Shown in pieces: positions 25,697 to 32,587 of a DNA stretch of 55,473 nucleotides; within the stretch, counting starts at the first letter, position 1, and the number at the start of each line of letters is the position of its first letter. The notes below the pieces were generated by a model that was given only the letters and a program-made list of their open reading frames with translations, had not been told where the DNA came from and did not search any database. The position numbers and the translations under genes are program-made. This stretch comes from JABHIE01 sp964584805. GTDB lineage: Bacteria > Planctomycetota > UBA1135. The stretch covers positions 1 to 55,473 of the forward strand of contig CAZPAY010000017.1 in the NCBI GenBank assembly GCA_964584805.1. Direction: 5' to 3'.

Positions 25697-27094
25697 ATGT
25701 CCGCCCAATCCCCCATTGACGGGTCAAAAACCGCCGTCCTTCGCGTTGCTTGGCCCATTGGGGTCTCGATGGTGTCCTATACACTCAAAGGTTTTGTCGA
25801 CATGCTAATGGTGGGCCACCTTGGCATGGAAGCTCTTGCTGGCGTTGGACTTGCGGGGATTTTAGCCTGGAATTTGACCGCCTTCCCGTGGGGGGCCTTG
25901 CGGGGGCAACGCCCCTTGGTGAGTCAATATTTAGGCGCGGGCGATCGCGCAGCGGCACTTTCCTTTGGCATCCACGCCTTTTATTTTGCCCTAGGCGCAT
26001 CTGCTTTCTTTTTCATGTTTGCAGGGCAACTCGGTGATTTGGCTCGGCGCCTTGGCGAAAGTAGCAATATCAGCTTAGATTCAGCCATCATGGCAGGCGA
26101 GTATCTCATGCTGCGCATGCTCTGGTCCGCGCCCATGCTGCTCGCCATGGCCGTAGCCGAGTATCTGCGCTCCACCGAGCGACCTCGTATTCCAATGGCC
26201 GCCGACCTCCTCGCGCATCCGCTCAATGTGGCCTTTAACTACGTGCTCATCTTCGGCAAATTTGGAGCACCGGCCATGGGCGTGCGCGGTGCAGCGATTG
26301 GCACAGGCCTCGCCGACCTTTGCGCCATGCTCGTTATGTTTTGGCTGGCACGCCCCAAGCGCGGTCAGTGGGCGGAAATCTCGGGCGAACACCCTCTGCG
26401 CTTTCGCTGGGCTCGCATGAAGCGGGTCTTCGAAACAGGCTGGACGGGTGGCTTTCAATTCACCCTCGAAGGCGGCTCCTTTGCGCTCATCACCTATTTC
26501 GTCAGCTTTCTCGGGACGGCCTCTCTCGCGATTCACCAAGCCGCAATCCAGTTGGTGCATATGTCCATTCTGCCGGCCGTAGCCATTGCAGATGGCGGGT
26601 CGGTATTAATTGGGAAATACGTTGGCGAGCTTCGCTGGGACGAAGTCCGCAAAACCGTACGCAGCGTCCTCGAACTTGTTTTGCCCTTTATGTGCTTGAT
26701 GGGCGTAATATTCGTGGTTTGGGGTGAATACCTCATGGGTCTATTCCTCAAAGATGGTGACCTTGTTGAGCAGGCAAAGGCCTTAGCCATGGGCGGCTCT
26801 GTTGCGATTGCCGTCGCGATTTGGCAATTCGGCGACGCCTTCCAAGTGACTTATCGATTCTGCTTACGCGCAACTGGGGATCACAAATGGGTCATGTGGT
26901 GCGGCATTTTGGTGAGTTGGATTCTGAATGTACCCATTATCGCCGGCGTCGTTTTTTGGCTCAACGGCGATGTGTTCCACGCTTGGCTTGCCTTCACCGG
27001 TGAAATTTATATCGGCGCATGGATTTTCCACCGCCGCTGGCGGAGTGGTGTTTGGAAAGAAAAGCGACTTGTGAGCGCTAACGAGAGCGAATAG
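25697..27094 (+). CDS. MATE-family multidrug/toxin exporter
   Basis: The product has 465 residues with about 12 hydrophobic helices. MATE transporters exchange Na+ or H+ for drugs or metabolites across the inner membrane. The N-terminal block VAWPIGVSMVSYTLKGFVDMLMVGHLG with the following GVGLAG matches the family's first two helices, and NVAFNYVLIFGKFG is the usual repeat signature in helix five. The 3' end overlaps the selenoprotein gene on the opposite strand by 17 bases. Substrate unknown. Confidence 0.93.
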   Translation: MSAQSPIDGSKTAVLRVAWPIGVSMVSYTLKGFVDMLMVGHLGMEALAGVGLAGILAWNLTAFPWGALRGQRPLVSQYLGAGDRAAALSFGIHAFYFALGASAFFFMFAGQLGDLARRLGESSNISLDSAIMAGEYLMLRMLWSAPMLLAMAVAEYLRSTERPRIPMAADLLAHPLNVAFNYVLIFGKFGAPAMGVRGAAIGTGLADLCAMLVMFWLARPKRGQWAEISGEHPLRFRWARMKRVFETGWTGGFQFTLEGGSFALITYFVSFLGTASLAIHQAAIQLVHMSILPAVAIADGGSVLIGKYVGELRWDEVRKTVRSVLELVLPFMCLMGVIFVVWGEYLMGLFLKDGDLVEQAKALAMGGSVAIAVAIWQFGDAFQVTYRFCLRATGDHKWVMWCGILVSWILNVPIIAGVVFWLNGDVFHAWLAFTGEIYIGAWIFHRRWRSGVWKEKRLVSANESE

Positions 27095-27299
27095 CTTCTT
27101 CGACCTCACCATCGACAGGGAACTCACCCTTGTCGAACTTGCTCCAAACGAGCAGGCCATCGACGCAAACATCAAGAATGCCGCCGCCGCCCGCAATCAA
27201 TTCGGGCTCAATGTCAAAAGTCTCTTTCAGTGTCGCGGCCAGACCGGTCGCGAAAGGGAGGAAGTTTCATTCCACGCAGTAGGCAATGGTGATGTGCAT
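27078..27299 (-). CDS. SelW/Rdx-family selenoprotein with in-frame UGA (Sec11)
   Basis: The product has 73 residues from the ATG at 27299 to the TAG at 27078, reading through TGA at 27267-27269 as selenocysteine. The N-terminus MHITIAYCVEUNFLPFAT carries the thioredoxin-like CxxU redox motif (Cys8, Sec11) of the SelW/SelT/SelH (Rdx) family. The rest fits the same fold: a helix (LAATLKETF), a glycine-rich turn (LIAGGGGILDVCVDG), the strand LLVWSK and a final GEFPVDGEVEEAI segment. A SECIS-like hairpin follows the UGA. A frame without recoding would be broken at residue 11. It lies downstream of a CAU tRNA and overlaps the MATE gene tail by 17 bases. The protein is presumably a cytosolic thiol or glutathione-linked oxidoreductase. 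Confidence 0.85.
27233..27253 (-). promoter_or_regulatory. Bacterial SECIS-like hairpin for Sec11
   Basis: On the minus strand 13 bases follow the UGA, then TCGCG pairs with CGCGA, with one A/C mismatch and two further C-G pairs below a five-base loop GGUCU. The E. coli fdhF SECIS, as I recall it, also has a GGUCU loop, at 18 bases after the UGA; here the loop begins 21 bases after it. The match supports SelB-directed insertion, to be confirmed by structure scoring. Confidence 0.75.
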
Positions 27300-27339
27300 G
27301 CCCCAACATAAACCATAAGTAGCACTCAAAAAGAGAAAA

Positions 27340-27416
27340 TGGTAGGCCGACCAGGACTTGAACCTGGAACAAACGCATTATGAGTGCGTTGCTCTAACCG
27401 ATTGAGCTATCGGCCC
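27340..27416 (-). tRNA. tRNA with CAU anticodon, probably tRNA-Ile2 (or elongator Met)
   Basis: A full 77-base cloverleaf is present: acceptor GGGCCGA/TCGGCCT (first pair G-U), D arm with TAGCTCAATCGGTTAGAGC, anticodon stem ACGCA/TGCGT around CTCATAA (anticodon CAT), T arm CCAGG-TTCAAGT-CCTGG, discriminator A and encoded CCA. The loop CTCATAA is shared by tRNA-Ile2 (needs TilS lysidine) and elongator tRNA-Met. The U at position 44 and the TTCAAGT T-loop resemble E. coli tRNA-Ile2 more, but the identity is not certain. Confidence 0.9.
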
Positions 27417-27453
27417 ACCGCGGAAGATTCTAGTCGCGCGGGCACGCGCTGGC

Positions 27454-28629
27454 TCACTGCAGTCGCGAAACTTGAACTTGCTCACCAAGAACAAGGCCAA
27501 AACTCGGAATAGGCGCTAGCACCACCTCGCGGCCATACTCCGGTATCGTCGGGTCTCGCCACAAGTGCTTCGGAAGGACATCAAGGTGCGGTGCTAATTT
27601 CGCGACAAGTGTGTCGCGAATAGATTCTTCTTGAGAAGACAGTTCGGTTATTCGCCGCACTCGCACCTTGTCGCCCAAGTGAAGGGACTGCATCGATGGC
27701 TCTTGAAGATAAGCCACGACCGTATTGCCATCAGATGTCGTGTACTCGCAAATCAAATCACCCATGGACACCGTCTGGCCTAGCGTCACAGGAATGCGGG
27801 TGATGCGCCCCCCTTGTGAGGCAACGACCACGAGTGCATCGCGCTGAATGGCCAACTCGGCCAGCCGAAACTCTTGCACATTCACGCGGGCAGCCTGCGC
27901 CTGCAGCCTTTGCGAAAACTCCGTGCTTTCAAAATCCGCGAGTTGTGGCAATGCGTCAAGCCTCTGTTGGGCTGACAATTGTTCGAGCGACAAGCCCGCC
28001 AAAAACTCCTCGCGCGCAGCGACAGCGGCCGACAAAACATCGCGCCGCAATTGAAAATCTTCTGCTTGCGCCTCAGAAAGGACCTCTGCTTCCACCAAGG
28101 CGCTGGCCCGAGCAAGTTTTGCATCAAGGCGCACGATTTCTAGGCGGTCTGACTCGAGAATAATTCGACGGCGCAACATTTCCATCTGAAGTTTGGAAAC
28201 ATCCATTTGCAAATTCATCCGATCTCGCTGGGCGCGACGCAAATCTGTTTCGTGCTCGCGAAGATCAGCTGCCGCGGCGACAAGAAACTCTTCCTCCAGA
28301 GCAAACACATCGAGAGACAAACGATTACTCTCGGCTTGCGCTGTCATTAAAGCGGCCTCGACAAAGGATGGATCAAATCGCACCACGACATCGCCGGGCT
28401 GGAGGTAGTCAAATAGCTCGGCCTCGACAGAATCAATTCGTCCAGCGGAAGGAGCCGTAACCGTCCATTCGTGGTTTTGGGCCATGCCTACCCAGGATTG
28501 CCCAACATTGCGCAATTCGTAAAGGCTCACCACGGCAGAAACGGCTAACAGCCAAACCAAGACTGGAGCCCAGCGCACTCGAAAATCATCGAGTCGGCGC
28601 GGCCAAGGTATAGAGATGCGTTGTGCCAT
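27454..28629 (-). CDS. HlyD-family membrane fusion protein
   Basis: The product has 391 residues: one N-terminal helix (WAPVLVWLLAVSAVVSLYEL), a split biotinyl-lipoyl domain (HEWTVTAPSAGRIDSVEA at the start, VVASQGGRITRIPVTLGQTV after the hairpin) and a long coiled coil (about residues 90-240, heavy in E, L, R and Q), then a beta-barrel segment with LHLGDKVRVRRI. This is the adaptor design of type I secretion and RND pumps, spanning the periplasm. It is the third gene of an operon with VTC and DUF4956 genes (TAATC before its ATG), and no pump or ABC protein follows, which is unusual. Confidence 0.88.
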   Translation of the reverse strand: MAQRISIPWPRRLDDFRVRWAPVLVWLLAVSAVVSLYELRNVGQSWVGMAQNHEWTVTAPSAGRIDSVEAELFDYLQPGDVVVRFDPSFVEAALMTAQAESNRLSLDVFALEEEFLVAAAADLREHETDLRRAQRDRMNLQMDVSKLQMEMLRRRIILESDRLEIVRLDAKLARASALVEAEVLSEAQAEDFQLRRDVLSAAVAAREEFLAGLSLEQLSAQQRLDALPQLADFESTEFSQRLQAQAARVNVQEFRLAELAIQRDALVVVASQGGRITRIPVTLGQTVSMGDLICEYTTSDGNTVVAYLQEPSMQSLHLGDKVRVRRITELSSQEESIRDTLVAKLAPHLDVLPKHLWRDPTIPEYGREVVLAPIPSFGLVLGEQVQVSRLQ

Positions 28630-28631
28630 GA

Positions 28632-29336
28632 TTAAATCTCAGAGTGCTCATCTCGCAGAATTAAGCCAACCTCGCCGACGCCAGCAAGTTGGTAGAGCTC
28701 ATCAAGGAATTCACTGCTGCGTGATGGGTCACGAAGGCGAACTTGGAAAACATATTCTGACCCATCAGCGGCTTCACGGACAGATACGCGGCGCGAGCGC
28801 TGGCAGTGCGTCTTCAACACGGAAACCAAATCAAGATCGGCCTGCTTGCGGTCTTCGCGACCGAGGCGACAATTGAGATGGCCGTCGTACGGCGAAAGTG
28901 AGCCGAACTTTGTGTAATGCAGATAGATCACAGCCGCTGATAAAAACGCCGTGCCCAAAATGGCGGCAAGATATCTTTGCGAGCCAGCGGCCATCCCGAG
29001 GACGAGAGTGAAGAAAACGAAAACCGTGTCGCGCGTGTCTTTTAAAACATTGCGAAAACGAATGATGGCCAAAGCGCCAATGAGCCCGAAAGCGGTCACG
29101 ATGGAATTGCCGATGACAAACATCACAAGGGCAACCACCATATTCATAAGCACCAAACTTTGCGTGAATGTGCGCGAATATGAAAGCCCGCTGTGAGTGT
29201 GGACATAAACCCAACCCAAAAACTGCCCCATTACAAATGCGAGCAGTAATGACAGTGCCATGGCCGCTGGCGTGTAAGCTGGCGCCCAACTGCCCTCTTC
29301 GGCCAGCATGCGAAGAAAATCTTGAGTGTTATCCAT
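28632..29336 (-). CDS. DUF4956 family integral membrane protein
   Basis: The product has 234 residues. Four membrane helices occupy the first ~145 residues. The loop FRNVLKDTRDTVFVFFTLVLGMAAGSQR is diagnostic of DUF4956. A C-terminal soluble domain of about 90 residues follows, resembling a small alpha/beta domain of the MgtC-like type (YVFQVRLRDPSRSSEFLDEL). The family is commonly found beside VTC polyphosphate polymerases, and the ATG here overlaps the VTC stop by eight bases. A membrane partner of the polymerase is the likely role (inference). Confidence 0.9.
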   Translation of the reverse strand: MDNTQDFLRMLAEEGSWAPAYTPAAMALSLLLAFVMGQFLGWVYVHTHSGLSYSRTFTQSLVLMNMVVALVMFVIGNSIVTAFGLIGALAIIRFRNVLKDTRDTVFVFFTLVLGMAAGSQRYLAAILGTAFLSAAVIYLHYTKFGSLSPYDGHLNCRLGREDRKQADLDLVSVLKTHCQRSRRVSVREAADGSEYVFQVRLRDPSRSSEFLDELYQLAGVGEVGLILRDEHSEI

Positions 29337-30108
29337 GAAAAGAAATGCGCGGCATGGGGAAGCCGTGGTGGCCTAGGTCACGAGAGGCCTCTACCGACAT
29401 GACATATTTTGCCACAGAAACGCGACTGAGTTGGAATTGCTCAACAAGGCGACCCACCCATTGAGGGCAAGCGTCTGTGTACTTAAGCTCAAGCACAACT
29501 TGGGGGCAGTGTACCGGCTTCCAGGACTGCGTGGGATAGCCGAATAAATCCTGAGCACCAGAATGAGCGAATTGTAACTTGCGGTCAAAAGTAACACGGG
29601 CGGGCTCTGGCCCATCGACCTCGTAGGCCTCTCGCTCATAATGAACATAAACCGAAGCGCTCGCGCCAAGGCGGAGCATCAAAGTCCGGAAATGTGCGAA
29701 ATCCGTAGATTGAGTGTCGCTTGAATCTTGGGGCAGGGTTGACCCACTCAACAGAGCCGAAGCAACACCGCGAGAAACAAGACATCGCTTTTTGCGAATG
29801 ATGGTGTTGGAGCGCTCTTTCACCTCAAGAAAGACGGGAGAACTCGGGTTGCCGTCGTAACCTCGAATACGCAGCTTGAAACGATTTTTGTGCCCCTCAA
29901 TCGTGGTGCGATAGAGGTCGAGGTTTCGATTGTCTAAATAAAGGCTGTATACCGGGTAAGTGTTGGCCTCTGCGCGAGCAGCAAAAAAGTCAGGCTTCAC
30001 AAAACTCTTTGCATATCGACGAACCTCTTGTGCTAACGACTCGCTGAGTAAGTATTTACACTCATGTCGAGATCGCAGTGTGCGGTCTAGTGCCCAAGGA
30101 GCCTGCAT
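29329..30108 (-). CDS. VTC-domain protein, putative polyphosphate polymerase
   Basis: The product has 259 residues, the size of a bare VTC catalytic domain (yeast Vtc4 core family). The tunnel of basic residues is recognisable: RHECKYLL at the N-terminus, SLYLDNRNLDLY, RFKLRIRGYD, VFLEVKERSNTIIRKKRC, VYVHYEREAYEV, VVLELKY and VAKYVMSVEA. Vtc4 makes polyphosphate from ATP. No membrane helix is present, so it may rely on the DUF4956 partner for anchoring. It is the first gene of the operon VTC, DUF4956, HlyD. Polymerising activity is inferred from conservation, not shown. Confidence 0.9.
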   Translation of the reverse strand: MQAPWALDRTLRSRHECKYLLSESLAQEVRRYAKSFVKPDFFAARAEANTYPVYSLYLDNRNLDLYRTTIEGHKNRFKLRIRGYDGNPSSPVFLEVKERSNTIIRKKRCLVSRGVASALLSGSTLPQDSSDTQSTDFAHFRTLMLRLGASASVYVHYEREAYEVDGPEPARVTFDRKLQFAHSGAQDLFGYPTQSWKPVHCPQVVLELKYTDACPQWVGRLVEQFQLSRVSVAKYVMSVEASRDLGHHGFPMPRISFHG

Positions 30109-30150
30109 CCTTCAATAATACAACAAAAAACGCAAGCTAGGGGGGCTAGC

Positions 30151-30438
30151 CTAGCGTACTGTGCCACCAATGATGGTGTAGTGGACGCCAAGAATGTTGT
30201 TCATGACACCCCAGAGAGAGGTCCAATCGTCAGGGGATGAGTAAACCGTTTCGATGGTCGCACCCTCGGGTACAAGCGCCTCGGCTGCGGCCAGCTCGTC
30301 GCCTGGAATTTCGTAACCAAAGACGACAAGCGCTTCGGCATGAGCAGAGTAGGTGTCACCAGAGACTTGGACGCCAGCGCAACTGCCAAGGAATGTCGTT
30401 GCAAGGATGAGGGCAAGAATGGATGCGAGTGATTTCAT
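30151..30438 (-). CDS. Small predicted lipoprotein
   Basis: The product has 95 residues from the ATG at 30438; an ATG three codons earlier at 30447 is in frame. The signal peptide MKSLASILALILATTFLGSC has a lipobox LGSC, so Cys20 would be lipid-modified. The mature sequence contains YSAHAEALVVFGYEIPGDE, a YSSPDDW segment and a C-terminal LGVHYTIIGGT. I do not recognise a named family. It stands divergent from the 30462 gene and downstream of no obvious partner. Confidence 0.8.
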   Translation of the reverse strand: MKSLASILALILATTFLGSCAGVQVSGDTYSAHAEALVVFGYEIPGDELAAAEALVPEGATIETVYSSPDDWTSLWGVMNNILGVHYTIIGGTVR

Positions 30439-30461
30439 GTCGTCCATGCTACGCTTTTAGC

Positions 30462-31502
30462 ATGACTCAAGCCACACCTCGCATGTTGTTGTGGAGCATC
30501 CGGCTCCTATCCGCTTTGTTTTCTGTCTTGCTCATTTGGCTCTTTAGCTTTTTATTGGCCGACATCGATGACATTGAGGGTCCGCAGCGGCACTCCATAG
30601 AAGCGCTGCTGCTTGATCAGGAAATGCTTCAGTCCGAAAAAGAAATGCTCGCGCAAATCGCCGAACATGATGGCGCGATTAAACGCCAAACTGAAATTCA
30701 ATCGCGACTAGAAGAAAGCATGGCGAATGCCGGCGAGACCTTAAAACAAATGACCGAGTTTCACCGCTTCCGTATTGAAAAAGGAGACAAGCCCACTCTT
30801 GCCGAAGAAAAAACCTTAAGCCGGGCGCAAACTCGTTTTATGGATGCGCAAGATTCCTTCCAGGCGGCAAACACAACGATCGGTGTTTTAGAGGCGGATC
30901 GCCACACGGTGCGCGTAGCTCTGGAAACCGTGCAACATGGGCTTGCTGGTCAACGAAAAGCGACAGCTAAAGAATTCAATGACTTGTGGCAAGCGCATCG
31001 GCGCAAAATCGGCGCATTCAAACTAGCGTTTATCGTGCCCGTTCTTTTGCTAAGTGCTTTCTTCTATCGCAAACACCGCAAGAGTCTCTGGAAGAGCATC
31101 TTATTTGCCTTCTTGTTTGCAAGTTTTTGGAAAGTCGGCGTAGTGATGCATGAGCATTTTCCTTCGGAGTTTTTCAAATACATTGCAATTGCCGCGGCAA
31201 TTATTATTGTCTTTGCTTTTTTAGTCTTCCTGCTCAAATCTTCTGCGAAGCCTGATACAAGCGCCAAGCTCAAGCGATACAGTGACGCTTATCAGCGTGG
31301 GCTTTGCGCTGAGTGCGCCCACCCATTTGCGGGCAAGGGTATTGGAAAGGTGAAAACCAATTTCGGCGGGGAAGACGGGATGAGTGTCGACAAAAATTAC
31401 AATTGCCCCTCTTGCGGCACTTCACTCTTCCATGCTTGCGAAAAATGTGAGGGGCGCCGGCACAGCCGATTGCCCCATTGCGTACATTGCGGTGCGGAAT
31501 AA
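30462..31502 (+). CDS. Membrane protein with coiled coil and C-terminal zinc ribbons
   Basis: The product has 346 residues from the ATG at 30462. Layout in order: one helix (WSIRLLSALFSVLLIWLFSFLL), a helical coiled-coil stretch (residues about 45-170, rich in E, Q and A), then about three more helices (FKLAFIVPVLLLSAFFY, ILFAFLFASFW, YIAIAAAIIIVFAFLVFLL), and a C-terminal zinc ribbon region with CAECAHPF, CPSCGTSLFHACEKCEG and PHCVHCGAE (four CxxC pairs). The ribbons face the cytosol in the simplest topology. Role unknown. Confidence 0.82.
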   Translation: MTQATPRMLLWSIRLLSALFSVLLIWLFSFLLADIDDIEGPQRHSIEALLLDQEMLQSEKEMLAQIAEHDGAIKRQTEIQSRLEESMANAGETLKQMTEFHRFRIEKGDKPTLAEEKTLSRAQTRFMDAQDSFQAANTTIGVLEADRHTVRVALETVQHGLAGQRKATAKEFNDLWQAHRRKIGAFKLAFIVPVLLLSAFFYRKHRKSLWKSILFAFLFASFWKVGVVMHEHFPSEFFKYIAIAAAIIIVFAFLVFLLKSSAKPDTSAKLKRYSDAYQRGLCAECAHPFAGKGIGKVKTNFGGEDGMSVDKNYNCPSCGTSLFHACEKCEGRRHSRLPHCVHCGAE

Positions 31503-31526
31503 AGCACGCGACTCTCCTTCATCGGA

Positions 31527-32582
31527 CTAACTGTTGTGCATATGCACATCGCGCTGTGGGAAAGGAATTTCAATCCCTTTTTCAGCAAACGCGTTGTAGA
31601 CCCCGCGATTCAGTGAATCTAATGCGCGACCGCGCAAAACGGGCTCATTCACCCAACAGAGCAATTCGTGATCAAGGCTAGAATCGCCAAACAATCGGAA
31701 TCGGACGCGAGGAGGTGGGTCGGCGCAAACCAATTCTTCCGCTGCCGCAACAGCCATCAATGTCTCACGAACTTGGTCCAAATCGGAACCGTACGCAACG
31801 CCAACTTTTACTCGCACACGGCGGCGCGTGGAATCGCCAGCTGATTCGTTGACAACCTTTGCTTTGCCGATTACTGCGTTTGGCAAAACGATGATTAAAT
31901 CATCACGAGTTAACAAGCGTGTGGAACGCAAGCCAATATGCACGACCTCTCCTCGCTCACCACTATCGAGGACAATAAAATCGCCCATTCGATACGGAGC
32001 GTCAGCAATAATAAAGACACCCGAAAACAAATTGGCCAGCGTGTCTTGTGCGGCAAAACCAATTGCAATGCCCGCAATGCCGGCCGAGGCCAGCCAGCCC
32101 GTGGCGTCAAAATCCCAAACTGAAATAAACGCATAAATCGTTCCGGAAACGACAAGCAACTTAGCCAAGTTGTCAAACAAAGGAAAAGTGCGCGGCTCAA
32201 TGGCATGAAACCGATTAGGGTGCCTTGAAGCTGTCTTCACGAAGAGGCTGATTGTCGTGAGAGCAAAACGCATCCAAACCCACACGATTGCCGTCCAGAA
32301 AATGCGGTTTGCAAAGGAAGCCGTTTCTTCAGTTACATCGAGTCGTACAAGCGCGAGCATCATCCCCCACAAGACAACTGTTTTAACAACAGGCCCGTGG
32401 ATGTTTTCCAAAACCATGTCGTCTAAATCGCTTTTTGTTTTTTCCGCCCATTTGCGAAATGCCCGCGTCAAAATGCGATCAGCAATCGCGCCGCCAATTA
32501 CGGCACCAAAGAGGATGGCGACACTACCTAGCCAAGGGTAGGTTGCCCATATTTCTTTAATCCCAAAAAGTGCTTTTTCCAT
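31527..32582 (-). CDS. MscS-family mechanosensitive channel
   Basis: The product has 351 residues. Several N-terminal helices precede the pore helix and beta domain. The pore-lining TM3 and following strand are SAGIAGIAIGFAAQDTLANLFSG and YRMGDFIVLDSGERGEVVHIGLRSTRL, the most conserved part of MscS channels. The cytosolic vestibule ends with the family-like IEIPFPQRDVHMH. Such channels release solutes on hypo-osmotic shock. The start is six bases from the stop of the prolyl oligopeptidase gene, so they are probably co-transcribed. Confidence 0.94.
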   Translation of the reverse strand: MEKALFGIKEIWATYPWLGSVAILFGAVIGGAIADRILTRAFRKWAEKTKSDLDDMVLENIHGPVVKTVVLWGMMLALVRLDVTEETASFANRIFWTAIVWVWMRFALTTISLFVKTASRHPNRFHAIEPRTFPLFDNLAKLLVVSGTIYAFISVWDFDATGWLASAGIAGIAIGFAAQDTLANLFSGVFIIADAPYRMGDFIVLDSGERGEVVHIGLRSTRLLTRDDLIIVLPNAVIGKAKVVNESAGDSTRRRVRVKVGVAYGSDLDQVRETLMAVAAAEELVCADPPPRVRFRLFGDSSLDHELLCWVNEPVLRGRALDSLNRGVYNAFAEKGIEIPFPQRDVHMHNS

Positions 32583-32587
32583 GATGA

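Noticed and set aside
26864..27196. Minus-strand open frame over the MATE tail and the 27078-27299 region
   Set aside because: It is a different frame from the selenoprotein reading and has no family similarity; the UGA-recoded frame fits a known family.
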